From: Palsa-504 sp963844625
Lineage (GTDB): Bacteria > Actinomycetota > Actinomycetes > Streptosporangiales > Streptosporangiaceae
Assembly: GCA_963844625.1 (NCBI GenBank)
Contig: CAWJPF010000012.1
Span: forward strand, 248,001 to 312,000
Direction of reading: 5' to 3'
DNA: 64,000 bases
In this document: in pieces, positions 1 to 10,719 of the stretch
How positions within the stretch are numbered: the first letter of the stretch is position 1
Layout of the letters: every line of letters begins with the position of its first letter
Position numbers and translations under genes: made by a program
Notes under the pieces: generated by a model
What the model was told of the DNA's origin: nothing
Databases searched by the model: none
What the model saw: only the letters and a program-made list of their open reading frames with translations

Positions 1-2732
1 CGCAGCACCTCCAGCTCGCGGCCGGTCAGCGGCTCGGCCATGCCCGGCGGTGCGGCCGCGGATCGCCTCGGCGGCGGCACGGCGTCTGCCCGGCCGCAGG
101 CGCTCAGGAGCGCGGCCGGGTAGCCGGGCTCGATGCGGCGAGCCGCGTGCTGCTGGCCCGGCCGGGCGGCGGACAGCTGGGCGAGCAGGGCGCGCATCGG
201 CGCGCCCTCGTCGGCGAAGACCCGGACATAGCCGGGCCGGCGGGCGAGCGTAAGCGCCTCGGTCAGCGCGCCGAGGGCGCTGGCGTGATCACCGCGGGCG
301 GCCAGCGCCAGCGCCCGCAGCGCCTGGATCTCGATGACGCTGTCGGCCCGGCCCTGGCTGGCCGCGGCGACGAGCAGCCGCTGCAGCAGCGTGAGTGCCG
401 GTCCGGGGTCGTCTTGGGCGAGCAGCACCCGGGCCAGCATCAGATACGCCGGCTCGCGGGGGTAATCTGGCTCGTCGTCTGGGTTGAGACCAGCCGTCGT
501 TGTCCACTGGGCGGCCGCGTGGACGTCGCCCTGGGTCAGCAGCAGCCGCACCCGCTGCGATGGCACCGGGTTGAGCAGGGGGATCACTTGCGGGCTCAGC
601 CCGGTCTGTCCGGCCTCGCCCATCGCCTCCAGGGCCCCGGCCGGGTCACCGTGCGCGTGCCGGATCCGGGCCACGATAGCCAGGCCGGTGGCCTGCGGCG
701 GGGTGTAGGCAAGCTGCCGGCACAGCGTGACCCCTCGGGTGGCGTGGTCAAGCGCGGCAGTCAGCTCGTTCCGCTCGTACAGGATCTGGGCCAGGCCCAC
801 GTGCGCCAGGCCCAGATGGGGTGGCTGGCTGCTTTCGCTAGCCCCCTCCAGCGCTTGCCGGTAGGTGGCCAGCGCAGCATCCAGGTTGCCCTGGGCGCGC
901 TGCACCTGGCCCAGGTCGTAGCAGACGCGCATGGCCAGAAAGCCGGCGAAGAACTCGGCGCCGCCTTCGACAGCGCGGAAGACCTGCGTGGGCTCGCCGC
1001 CTAGACGGCGGGCCGCTTCGTCGGCAGCCCGCAGTTCGGCGAGCAACTCTGCCAGGCCGCGCTCGGCTCGCCCGAGCCGTCCGTCCAGCCAGTGCACCCC
1101 CGCCTGGTTCCAGCGCACGAAGGAGCGCATCAACCGCTCGTCCTCGGCTAGGTGGGCCAGGGCCTGCTGGTTGTAGCCGGCCGCGAGGGCGGCATTACCG
1201 CGCAGCCGCGCGAGGACGGCGCGCAGGAACGCGATCCCCGCGGGGACATTGGCTAGCACGCTCGTCGGCCGCCCGGTGGGGTCCTCGTACGGTTCGTCGC
1301 CGCGGGCCGCAAAGGCGCGCTCGGTGTCATCGAGCAGGGCCTCGAGTGCTTCCACCTGGAAGCCCTGGGCGGCGCCGTACGCCTGGGCCAGGCACAGCCG
1401 CGGGCGGTCGCGTACCGACTCCGCCGGCAGCGCCGAAAGCCAGCGGCGCAGGGTCGCGCCCTCGCTGCGGCCGAGCAGCGTCTCGACGTGCCGCTCGACC
1501 AGCCGCGCATCCCAGGCGGCATCCCCGGCCGCCAGCGCGTGCCGCACCGCGTCATCGGCCAGATCATGCTCCTCGCACCAGGTGGCAGCGGCCCGGTGCA
1601 GCTCTTGCACCCGGCCGGGCTGCTCAGCCTGCAGCCGCGCGCGAAGCAGGTCGGCAAACAGGTGGTGGTAGCGCCACCAGCCGCGCACCTCATCCAGCGG
1701 CACCAGGAACAGGCCTGCCCGCTCGATGTCCTGCAGCATCGCCTGGCTACCGGACCGGCCGGTGACCGCATCACACAGCTCGCCGGACAGCCGCTCCAGT
1801 ATCGAGGTCTCCAGCAAGAACGCGCGCACCGGCCCGGGCTGGCCGTCGAGGACCTCATCGGCCAGGTAGTCCAGCACGAAGCGGTGGCTGCCGCTGAACG
1901 CCGCCGCAAACCCGGTCGGATCAGCGTGCCCCCGCAGCGACAGTCCGGCCAGCTGCAGCCCCGCCGCCCACCCCTCCGTCCGGGCCACGAGCGCCGCCAC
2001 CGCCACGCCGGGCAGCTCAGCGCCGATGGCTTCGCGCAGTAGGCCCGCCGCCTCATCGGTGGTGAACCGCAGGTCGGCGGCGCGCAGCTCAGCCAGCTGG
2101 CCGCGGGCCCGCAGCCGCGCCAGCGGCAGCGGCGGGTCAGCCCGGCCGGACACCACTACCCGCAGGCCCGGCGGCAGATTCTCCAGCAAGAATGCCACTG
2201 ACTCGTGCACCGGCTTGGAATCGATCAGGTGATAATCGTCTAGGACCAGCAGCACCTCATCCGGGCCGGGATCGGCGGCCAGCTCGTTGATCAGGGCCGT
2301 CACCAGCCCCTCAAACGAACGTGGGAGCAGCTGGCCCACCCGCCCGGCCAGCCCCGGCCGGGCCCGGTCCAGCGCGGCCACCGTGTAGCGCCAGAACCGG
2401 GCCGGGTCGCTGTCGTCGCCATCCAGGCCCAGCCACGCCACCGGCCGCCCGTCACCGCGGGCCCAGTCAGCCAGCAGCGCCGTCTTGCCGAATCCTGCCG
2501 GAGCACAAACCAGCACCCGGCCCCTAGCGAGCCCCTCGCCCAGCGCCTCCACCAGACGCCGGCGCGGCACAAAACCCGGCGGCGGCCGGAGCACATGCAG
2601 CTTGGTCGCCAGCAGGACACCCGGCCCGGACATGGCGACCCCCGCAGGGGCCGCCGCAGACGGGTCAGCCATCGGTGATCGACCGCCCAGGCCAACAGGC
2701 GTATCGTGCGGAAGCGTGCCACTGTCCGTCAT
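1..2732 (-). CDS. LuxR/MalT-type ATP-binding transcriptional regulator (partial, C-terminus off the left edge)
   Basis: One uninterrupted reading frame runs from ATG at 2732 to the window edge (about 910 codons). Near residues 77-87 it has a P-loop (APAGFGKTALL), and near 160-172 a Walker B stretch (VLLVLDDYHLID). A long alpha-helical, TPR-like middle part rich in Leu/Ala/Arg follows. At the left edge the frame reads EPLTGRELEVL, the start of a LuxR-type helix-turn-helix. This order (NTPase, helical repeats, C-terminal LuxR HTH) is that of MalT-like regulators, which bind DNA as ATP- and ligand-dependent activators. The target cannot be told. An alternative start is the in-frame ATG at 2633 (MSGPGVLLATKLHVL), which fits the usual family N-terminus better. 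The family assignment is firm; ligand and regulon are unknown. Confidence 0.9.
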   Translation of the reverse strand, partial: MTDSGTLPHDTPVGLGGRSPMADPSAAAPAGVAMSGPGVLLATKLHVLRPPPGFVPRRRLVEALGEGLARGRVLVCAPAGFGKTALLADWARGDGRPVAWLGLDGDDSDPARFWRYTVAALDRARPGLAGRVGQLLPRSFEGLVTALINELAADPGPDEVLLVLDDYHLIDSKPVHESVAFLLENLPPGLRVVVSGRADPPLPLARLRARGQLAELRAADLRFTTDEAAGLLREAIGAELPGVAVAALVARTEGWAAGLQLAGLSLRGHADPTGFAAAFSGSHRFVLDYLADEVLDGQPGPVRAFLLETSILERLSGELCDAVTGRSGSQAMLQDIERAGLFLVPLDEVRGWWRYHHLFADLLRARLQAEQPGRVQELHRAAATWCEEHDLADDAVRHALAAGDAAWDARLVERHVETLLGRSEGATLRRWLSALPAESVRDRPRLCLAQAYGAAQGFQVEALEALLDDTERAFAARGDEPYEDPTGRPTSVLANVPAGIAFLRAVLARLRGNAALAAGYNQQALAHLAEDERLMRSFVRWNQAGVHWLDGRLGRAERGLAELLAELRAADEAARRLGGEPTQVFRAVEGGAEFFAGFLAMRVCYDLGQVQRAQGNLDAALATYRQALEGASESSQPPHLGLAHVGLAQILYERNELTAALDHATRGVTLCRQLAYTPPQATGLAIVARIRHAHGDPAGALEAMGEAGQTGLSPQVIPLLNPVPSQRVRLLLTQGDVHAAAQWTTTAGLNPDDEPDYPREPAYLMLARVLLAQDDPGPALTLLQRLLVAAASQGRADSVIEIQALRALALAARGDHASALGALTEALTLARRPGYVRVFADEGAPMRALLAQLSAARPGQQHAARRIEPGYPAALLSACGRADAVPPPRRSAAAPPGMAEPLTGRELEVL

Positions 2733-3534
2733 CCAGTGTCTCCACGTGGCCCGGCGGCGGAAGCTCAGGGCTGAGAGTCATCGTCAGGCCACCCGGCCAC
2801 AAACAGATTACCGCTCGCGAAGCTCACGCAGGCGCGCTCCCGCTCCCCTAGCAGCGGGCGGTGATACCCGCACTGCGATGGCTGCGCAGACCATGGAGCA
2901 GGGCCGGTATCTGGGTGGCCGCCCGCCGTACGGCGGCTGTGCAGCCGGGAGCCGGTACGGCCGAGATGACCGGCCGCCCGGGCGCGCGTGTTCAAGCGGT
3001 GTCTGTTTTGGGGAAATCGCACCGGTTTTGGTGTCCGAGGACCGAGTACACCCAAAGCCAATACTTCTTGACGGCTGAGCGTTCGCGACGGTCAAGCCCG
3101 CGATCCCCGCGCCGACCACCACCACGCGCTCGACCGGTCCCGCTACCCCGCCGGGAACATCCGTCCGCCGGTGATCGAAGCTCTCAGCAGTCAATGCCAC
3201 CACCCCGCACAGGCGAATGGTCAACGATCACCGTGCCCACGGCAAGGTGGACCTTGCCACGCACGCGCGATACCAATGCCCTCGCCGGGATGAGTTGAGG
3301 GCAGACAGTAACGCTTATCGAGCACGATACCGCCAGGTCCTGGTAGGGATAGGGGCGTGTCCGCTGACACCCGGGCCACGACGTGGTTCGTGACCGGAGC
3401 CTCCGCGGCTTCGGCCAGGAACTCACCGAGCGTTGCCGCACGCTCACCGGTACCAAATTTCCGTAGATCGTATTCCGAACGAGACCGGCGTACCCCTGTC
3501 CGGGGTGCGGGGCAGGCGGCCTAGTCTCGTGGTC
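2733..3534. other. Intergenic region with no intact gene
   Basis: About 800 bases between the divergent LuxR-type regulator and the acetolactate-synthase-like gene. The only recognisable coding trace is an N-terminal FAD-binding fragment on the minus strand (listed separately). The promoters of both flanking genes should lie here, but I see no clear -35/-10 pair. Confidence 0.5.
3075..3224 (-). pseudogene. N-terminal remnant of an FAD-dependent oxidoreductase
   Basis: The minus strand encodes about 50 residues ending in ERVVVVGAGIAGLTVANA, a classic N-terminal dinucleotide-binding fold (GxGxxG) preceded by a TDVPGGVAGPVE leader of the type seen in flavin amine-oxidase-like proteins. The similarity stops abruptly after the first beta-alpha unit, and no FAD-enzyme body follows. 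I infer a 5' gene fragment left by a deletion. Such a fragment can have no catalytic role. Confidence 0.5.
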
Positions 3535-5196
3535 GTGGCGGAATCTTCGCGCAGTACGGCCGACCTGATCGTTGCGTGCCTGGAGAACGAGGGCGTCACG
3601 CATGTCTTCGGCATCCCGGGCGAGGAGAACATCAGGCTGGTGGAGGCCATCTCCCGCTCGTCCATCCAGTACGTGCTGACGCGTCACGAGCAGGGTGCAT
3701 CGTTCATGGCCGAGGTCTACGGCCGGCTCACGGGGCGGGCCGGAGTGTGCTCGGCGACACTGGGCCCGGGAGCGATCAACTTGCTGCTGGGTACCGCAGA
3801 CGCGACCACCAACTCGACGCCGCTGATCGCGCTGTCGGCGCAGGTCGGGATGAACCGCAGCTTCAAGGAATCCCACCAGGGCGTGGATCTGGTGCCGATG
3901 TTCGCGCCGGTCACCAAATGGTCGGCGCTGGTGGCGACGCCAGGTGCGGTGCCCGAGATGATCCGCAAGGCGTTCAAGCTCGCCCAGACCGAACGGCCAG
4001 GCGCCGTGTACCTGGCCATCCCCGAGGATGTGGAACAGGCCCCGGCGCCGGGACACGAAGAGCCGCTCACCGTGAACGTGCCGCGGCCGGACGAACCGTC
4101 GCCCGGGCAGGTCGAGCGCGCCGCGGCGCTGCTGCGCTCGTCGCACGCACCTATCGTGCTGGCCGGACACGGCGCGGCTAGGGCGGCCGCCGGTCGGGCC
4201 CTGCGCCGCTTCGCCGAGACGCTGGGCATTCCCGTAGCGACCACATTTCATGGCAAGGGCGTGTTCCCGGACGATCACCCGCTGGCGCTGGGCGCGGTGG
4301 GATTCATGCGCCACGACTACGTCAACTTCGGCTTCGACCGCGCGGACCTGATCATCGCCGTCGGGTATGAACTGCAGGAGTTCGACCCCATCCGGATCAA
4401 CCCGCAAGGAGATACCAAGATCATCCACCTGCACCGGTTCCCCGCCGAGGTGGATGCGCACTACGACGTCGCCGTCGGCCTGCACTCCGACATCGGGCGC
4501 AGCCTCGACGCGCTCGCCGATGCGGTCGGGCCGCGGCCCGAAGGCACGGCTGGCGGGAACCGCATCCGTACCTTGCTGGCCGACGAGCTTGCCCGGGGCC
4601 AGTGCGATGACCGGTTTCCGCTGGCGCCGGCCAGGATCGTGGCTGACAGCCGGGCGGCGCTGCGCCGCGAGGATGTCGTGCTGGTCGACACGGGAGCGCT
4701 GAAGATGTGGATGGCGCGCCTGTACCCGACCTACGAGCCGAACACCTGCCTGATCTCCAACGGCCTGTCCACGATGGCGTGGACGGTGCCCGGCGCGATC
4801 GGCGCGAAGATCGCGCGGCCGGACTGCCGGGTGCTCGTCGCCACCGGCGACGGCGCCTTCTTGATGAACTCGCAGGAGATCGAGACCGCGATGCGGCTGG
4901 GCCTGGCTGTCGTCGTCCTGATCTGGGTAGACGGCGCCTACGGGCTGATCAGCTGGAAGATGGACCTGGAAATCGGCCGTAACGTAGACACCACCTTCGG
5001 CAACCCTGACTTCGTCACCTACGCCGAGAGCTTCGGCGCGACCGGCTACCGGATCCGCTCGGCCGGCGAACTGCTCCCGACGCTGCGCACAGCGCTGGCC
5101 GCCGGCACGGTGTCAGTGATCGCATGTCCCGTCGATTACTCCGCCAACCTCGAGCTGATCGAGTCGCTGGGCGACCTCGACGACTCGCTGCCCTGA
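3535..5196 (+). CDS. Acetolactate-synthase-like thiamine-pyrophosphate enzyme
   Basis: A TPP-dependent decarboxylase-type protein of about 553 residues, the usual length of the AlsS/IlvB large subunit. It opens with VFGIPGEEN and LTRHEQGASFMAEVYGRLTG; the Glu of the RHEQ motif is the conserved cofactor-activating Glu. It carries a central domain with GHGAARA, and the C-terminal TPP/Mg site GDGAFLMNSQEIETAMRLG followed by WVDGAYG, where most relatives have NDNAYG. The expected reaction is pyruvate + pyruvate to 2-acetolactate, in the cytoplasm. GTG at 3535 (MAESSRSTADLIV) is chosen because family homology starts just after it; the frame stays open to a TTG at 3433. No small subunit and no acetolactate decarboxylase lie nearby, so a catabolic or stand-alone role is more likely than branched-chain biosynthesis. 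The Asn-to-Asp change in the metal motif leaves the exact activity open. Confidence 0.85.
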   Translation: MAESSRSTADLIVACLENEGVTHVFGIPGEENIRLVEAISRSSIQYVLTRHEQGASFMAEVYGRLTGRAGVCSATLGPGAINLLLGTADATTNSTPLIALSAQVGMNRSFKESHQGVDLVPMFAPVTKWSALVATPGAVPEMIRKAFKLAQTERPGAVYLAIPEDVEQAPAPGHEEPLTVNVPRPDEPSPGQVERAAALLRSSHAPIVLAGHGAARAAAGRALRRFAETLGIPVATTFHGKGVFPDDHPLALGAVGFMRHDYVNFGFDRADLIIAVGYELQEFDPIRINPQGDTKIIHLHRFPAEVDAHYDVAVGLHSDIGRSLDALADAVGPRPEGTAGGNRIRTLLADELARGQCDDRFPLAPARIVADSRAALRREDVVLVDTGALKMWMARLYPTYEPNTCLISNGLSTMAWTVPGAIGAKIARPDCRVLVATGDGAFLMNSQEIETAMRLGLAVVVLIWVDGAYGLISWKMDLEIGRNVDTTFGNPDFVTYAESFGATGYRIRSAGELLPTLRTALAAGTVSVIACPVDYSANLELIESLGDLDDSLP

Positions 5197-5298
5197 GTGC
5201 CGGAGGTCTCGGTGTGCGCTAGCGCCAGTGACACCATCACCGCCTTGGGCTAATCCTTACAGATCTCCGTAGGTCCCATTCCGGGACCCGCGACTTGC

Positions 5299-5312
5299 TA
5301 ACGTCTCGCCCT
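5299..5312 (+). promoter_or_regulatory. Putative -10 element giving a leaderless start
   Basis: TAACGT (5299-5304) fits the actinobacterial -10 pattern TANNNT and ends 8 bases before ATG 5313. No ribosome-binding site precedes the ATG. Together these suggest a leaderless mRNA. No convincing -35 box is seen. Confidence 0.35.
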
Positions 5313-6512
<1,200 letters not shown>

Positions 6513-6635
6513 CCTGGGTCGACCTGTTTCAGTCTCGGCTGCGGGTGCGCAGCACGGTGTCCGAGATGCCGCTCTGAGCAGCACCGAAGTGATCCTGCCG
6601 CACCCGCTGGATTTCTGACCCCGCAGACTTTAGCT

Positions 6636-7370
6636 ATGACCGCGCAGACCCTGGGTGCCGCGGGCACCTGCCCGTTCACCATTGACCGGCCGGTCATGCG
6701 GCAGCGGTGGGAACGGCTGACGTTCCTGCACTGGCCGTTCGAGGCCGCCGACGTGCGGCGACTGCTGCCCGACGGCCTGGATATCGAGACGTACGACGGT
6801 GCGGCGTGGGTTGGCCTCGTGCCGTTCTACATGCGTGTGGCCACGCCAGGCGGCCAGCGGGTGCCCTGGGTATCCAACTTCTGCGAAACGAACGTGCGTA
6901 CCTACGTCCGCGACCACGCGGGGCGGTCCGGCATCTGGTTCTTCTCCCTCGACGCGTCCCGCCTGGGCGCGGTCGTCACCGCGCGAGCCACGCCCTACCG
7001 CCTGCCTTACTTCTGGTCGTCGATGCGGCTTGGCGAACGCGGCAACCAGATCGCTTATCTGTCCCGCCGCTGGCCCAGCCCGCGCCCGGCCACCTGCCGC
7101 CTCCGTATCGGCATCGGCGCGCCGATCGAACCTGCCGACGTCACCGCACTCGAGCACTTCCTGACCGCCCGCTGGATGCTGTTCAGCGTCACCGGCAGCC
7201 GCCCGGTCTCCGCCCGCGCCTGCCACCAGCCCTGGCCCCTTTACCGCGCTCAAGCCCAGGTCCTGGAAGATCACCTGCTCACCACGGCCGGCCTGCCCGC
7301 CCCCGAAGGCGAGCCGCTCGTGCACTACTCGCCCGGCGTAGACGTCGCCATTGGCCGCCCCGAGCCCTAA
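6636..7370 (+). CDS. DUF2071 (YqjF-like) family protein
   Basis: A 244-residue soluble protein with family landmarks: MRQRWERLTFLHWPFEAADVRRLLPDGLDIETYDGAAWVGLVPFYM near the N-terminus (quoted from position 24 in pieces: HWPFEAADVRRLLPDGL, WVGLVPFYM), then PWVSNFCETNVRTYV and GIWFFSLDA. These match DUF2071, a family of small beta-rich proteins related to the acetoacetate decarboxylase fold, with no established reaction. The length is normal. The ATG is preceded by tttagct and no good ribosome-binding site, so it may also be leaderless. It stands between the lipoprotein gene and the Wadjet operon, with a hairpin downstream. The family call is secure; function is unknown. Confidence 0.8.
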   Translation: MTAQTLGAAGTCPFTIDRPVMRQRWERLTFLHWPFEAADVRRLLPDGLDIETYDGAAWVGLVPFYMRVATPGGQRVPWVSNFCETNVRTYVRDHAGRSGIWFFSLDASRLGAVVTARATPYRLPYFWSSMRLGERGNQIAYLSRRWPSPRPATCRLRIGIGAPIEPADVTALEHFLTARWMLFSVTGSRPVSARACHQPWPLYRAQAQVLEDHLLTTAGLPAPEGEPLVHYSPGVDVAIGRPEP

Positions 7371-7752
7371 ACCCGAATTCGGGGTATGCAGTTAGCCGGA
7401 GTAGCGGCTCCGGCCCGCGCGGGTGGAGTGAAACCGGAGTTTCAGCACCCCAGAATGTGGTGAAAACGGGATTTCACCACGTTCGGCCCCACGGTAGCGG
7501 CGCCCCGCGGATCCCGCTGCGCTTTCTGTACACCAGGAGCACCACCGGCACCAGAGTCTCGGCCGGGAAACCTGCCCGCTGCCCGCTGCGCGCTGACCTG
7601 CGCTACTCCGGGTCAGCCACCACGTTGAGGGTCAGGTCATCGGCGTCGGAGGCCGAGCCCGCGGGAAGCTGCCGGCCAGTGCCGGTGGCCGCGCATAGCA
7701 TTGTGCTGGCCACGATCTGCGGCCGTGGACGATCCGGATATGAGACCAGCCG
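7371..7752. other. Intergenic region upstream of the Wadjet operon
   Basis: About 380 bases without a gene. It holds a strong hairpin (7453-7484, listed separately) and otherwise no recognisable feature. The promoter of the Wadjet operon should be here, but no clear boxes are visible. Confidence 0.5.
7453..7484. terminator. Strong inverted repeat, terminator or operator
   Basis: Perfect 9-base arms gtggtgaaa (7457-7465) and tttcaccac (7472-7480) flank a six-base loop; the stem extends to 12 of 13 pairs if 7453-7484 is taken. It lies 80 bases after the DUF2071 gene and about 270 bases before jetA. With no T-run it could be either a terminator or a binding site for a regulator of the downstream defence operon. 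Confidence 0.5.
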
Positions 7753-9308
7753 ATGCCAGACCAGACATCCGATGACGCGGGCGAGCGGAACTCGCTGGGT
7801 CTTGACGCGCTGGCCGTCAGCGATAGGTTCCGGCTGTTCAACTTCACCCGGCGCGATGACCACGTCGCCTACCTGTGGGTGCTGCGGGCCCTGGACCGGC
7901 TGCGGGCCGTGCATCAGGTCCAGGCGCACACCGACGACGTCGCGGCGCGCCCTAGCCGAGCTGGCCGCCGTCTACGACGAGGTACCCCGGCTGGATGGCC
8001 GCCTGCGGGAACAGCTGGACGCGCTAGCCGAGGACGGCATAGTGCACCGGCTCGAGGACGCCTCGCGGGCGGGCAGCCTGGCCAGGTACCGGAACCGGCA
8101 GTCGGTCTACCAGTTCAGCGAGCTCGGCTACCGCGCCTTCGCGGCCGTCGAGGACGTGCTCAGCGCGCGGATCCGGGACGCGAACCTGTCCCGGCTGGTC
8201 TTCTCCGACATCCTCGATGACCTCAGGGCGCTGGCCGCGGCGACGAGAGCGCAGGACAAGGAGCAGGTCTACCGCCGGCTGTCCCGGCTGGACACGGTGC
8301 TGGACGACATGTCCCGGCGGGCCGCCCAGTTCCACCTGACGCTCGGCGAGATCATCCGGTCGACCGACACGTCGCCGGACACGTTCCTGCGGTACAAGAA
8401 CGTCCTGCTCACCCACATGACCGACTTCATGGCCGAGCTTGACCGCTACCTGCCCCGGCTGGCCGCCGCGGTGGCCGAGGCGGAAGTCGCCGCCGGAGCG
8501 CACGAGCCGGACGCCATGCTTGCGCCTGGCCGCCGAGGCCGACGAGCGCCCGTTCATGGGCCGCGACGAGCTGCTCGACGACTGGCGCCGCCGCTGGGCC
8601 GCACTGCGCGCCTGGTTCGCCGACGACACCGCATCGGAGTCCCGGGCGGAAGGGCTGCGCACCGCGACCCGCGCCGCCGTCTCCGCCGTCATCGCCCTGC
8701 TGCGGCAGGTCACCGAGGCCCAGCGCGGCGGGGTGAACCGCTCCTCCCAGCTGAGCCACCTCGCCGAGTGGGTCTTCAACACGCCGGACGAGGGTGCCGC
8801 TCACGCGCTGATGTCGGCGGCGTTCAACCTCAGGTCCGCGCGGCACCTCGGCGCCGCCCACGACGACGCCGAGCAGATCTCGACCCGAGCGGCCTGGTGG
8901 GACGCTCCTGGCGTGGAGATCTCGGTGACCCTGTTCAGGCACGGCAAGGCCCCGCCGCCGGGCATCCCGCAGCCCGCCCGGGACAACCCCGCCATCAAGG
9001 CCGAGTTCCGCCGCCGCCAGGCCGCCGAACGCCAGGCCGAACGCGAGGCCGCGCAGCGGCTCCTGCAGTCGGGCGCGCACGACAGGGTCCTCGACGAGGC
9101 CGAGACGAAAGTCATGCTGCGGCTGCTCACCCTGGCCACCGAGGCCCGGACGGTCGTGCCGGGCGCATGGCCTCAGCCGCCGGCGGCAATGACGTGCTGA
9201 CCATGCGCCTGATCCCGATGACCAGCGGGCAGCACCGTCCAGACCGAGAGCGGCATCCTGCACCTGCCGGGCTTCCAGCTCCAGCTCGAGCCGGCGAGGA
9301 GGCGATGA
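7753..9308 (+). pseudogene. jetA: Wadjet type I component JetA (DUF2397/TIGR02677), frameshifted
   Basis: Protein similarity to the JetA family runs through the whole stretch but jumps between frames. It begins RFRLFNFTRRDDHVAYLWVLRAL, continues one frame over from about 7947 (VYDEVPRLDGRLREQLDAL to FMAELDRYLPRL), shifts again near 8520 (DERPFMGRDELLDDWRRRW to EAETKVMLRLLTL), and ends after further shifts near 9180-9230 with TESGILHLPGFQLQLEP. In type I Wadjet, JetA is the kleisin-like subunit of an SMC-type complex that extrudes DNA loops and leads to cleavage of small circular plasmids. As sequenced, the gene cannot give a full protein. The reconstructed stop (9308) lies 4 bases before jetB, so operon architecture is preserved. 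Genuine decay and sequence error both remain possible. Confidence 0.8.
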
Positions 9309-9312
9309 GCCG

Positions 9313-10719
9313 GTGACTGCCCCGAACGCCGCCGCGACCGTGCCGCTCAGCGACCTCGGCTCCTACCAGCACGCGGCCCGGCTCGTCCTCACGCACGACC
9401 TGATCACGGCGACGCGGCCCGCGCCCAGGCACGCTCGAGCAGGTGCTGCGCTGGGCCGACCAGCTGACCAAGGACCTGCGCGAGGTGCTCGGCTACACGC
9501 TGATCGCGACCACCCGCCAGGTCCGGCTCAGCCGCCGCCTCGACACGCTCGACCCCACGCCAGACGACGATCTTCTCGCCAGCACCGGCAGGCCCTTCGA
9601 CCGCCGCCGCCTCGCCTACCTCTGCCTGGTCCTCGCCTCGTTCCAGCGATCCCGGGTCGAAATCAGCCTGGCCGACCTGGTCCGCGCCTTCACCCCGGCG
9701 GCCAACGCGATCGACGGCCTCGGCTTCGACGCGACGGTCACCGCGCACAAGGCCGCGGTCGTGGACGTCCTCGACTGGCTGGCCGACCGCGGCGCGCTGC
9801 AGCTCTCCGACGGGTCCGCTGGAGTCCTGGGCGGCCGACACCGAGCGCGGTGACGCGCTCTACGACATCGACCACGACATCTCCGCCGCCCTGTTCCGGC
9901 CTGCCCGCCCGGTGCAGCACCTGACCAGCGCCGCCGGGCCTGCTGGACAGCACGTTCGTCAGCGCCAAGGGCAGCGCGCAGCGGGAGGCCGCTGCCCAGC
10001 GGCCGCCCGCGCGCTGCTCGAGTACCCGGTCGTCTACTACGCGCAGGTCGAGCCCGAGGTCGCCGAGGCGCTGCGCATCGCCGGCGTCGCGGAGAACCTG
10101 GCCCGGCTGACCGGCTGGCCGTCGAACGACGCGCCGAGGGGGTCATGCTGGCCGACGCCGGCGGCCGGTTCACCGACCGGCCGTTCCCCGGCCGCGGCGG
10201 CGCCGTCAACCGCGCGGCCGGCCTGCTGCTGGCCAAGATCGCCGAACTGATCGAGGACCCGGCCGAGCCCCCTGACCGCGCTCCCCGTGCCCGCGGAGGC
10301 CGAGGACCAGCGCGACCTCCTGGCCCGCATCGACTCGGCCCTGCCGGTGGCCGGCGTCGTGCGCGAGCTGGCCTGGTCCGCTCCGGCCGACGCCTTGATG
10401 AGGCCGAGCGGGCCGCGGTACCCGCCCAGGTCCGCCACCTGCCTGCGTCGTGCCGCTCGTCGAGCACAGCAGGCTTGCGCGATGATCGACGAGCTTACGA
10501 CGAGCTCGGCGCCAGCCTCGTTCGGCCGTCACCTGGCAGCATGACCCGCGCGGCCTGCTGGCGGCGGCGTTGACGCTCCTGGCGGACCTGCGGCTGCTCC
10601 GCCGCGTGCCCGGCGGGGTGCTGGTGCTCCCGGCCGCGGCCCGCTACCGCACCATCAAGCTGGCCCTCCCCGTCCGGCACGCGGACGGCCAGATGGCCCT
10701 GGAGTACTGCGATGACTGA
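9313..10719 (+). pseudogene. jetB: Wadjet type I component JetB (DUF2398/TIGR02678), frameshifted
   Basis: Starts at GTG 9313 (MTAPNAAATVPLSDLGSYQH) and can be followed to the stop at 10719 only by changing frame at least seven times, near 9420, 9815, 9935, 10000, 10120, 10270, 10400 and 10525. Conserved-looking segments survive between the shifts: LRWADQLTKDLREVLGYTL, RRRLAYLCLVLASFQRSR, EYPVVYYAQVEPEVAEALR, DRPFPGRGGAVNRAAGLLL and YRTIKLALPVRHADGQMALE. JetB is the small winged-helix accessory subunit of the Wadjet SMC complex. The final codons overlap the jetC start (ATG 10712), the usual coupling in these operons. Because local protein sequence is well kept, the damage is recent or artificial. 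No functional full-length product is expected from this sequence. Confidence 0.78.

Noticed and set aside
147..1004. Long plus-strand open frame opposite the LuxR/MalT-type gene
   Set aside because: It is antisense to a continuous regulator frame with clear motifs; its own translation is low-complexity and lacks any family pattern.
3184..4485. 433-codon minus-strand frame opposite the acetolactate-synthase-like gene
   Set aside because: A high-GC shadow frame; the plus strand has all TPP-enzyme motifs and the minus product resembles nothing.
6707..9316. 869-codon plus frame spanning DUF2071 and jetA
   Set aside because: Only the central part (about 7947-8520) matches JetA; the rest is shadow of DUF2071 and other JetA frames, so it is not one gene.
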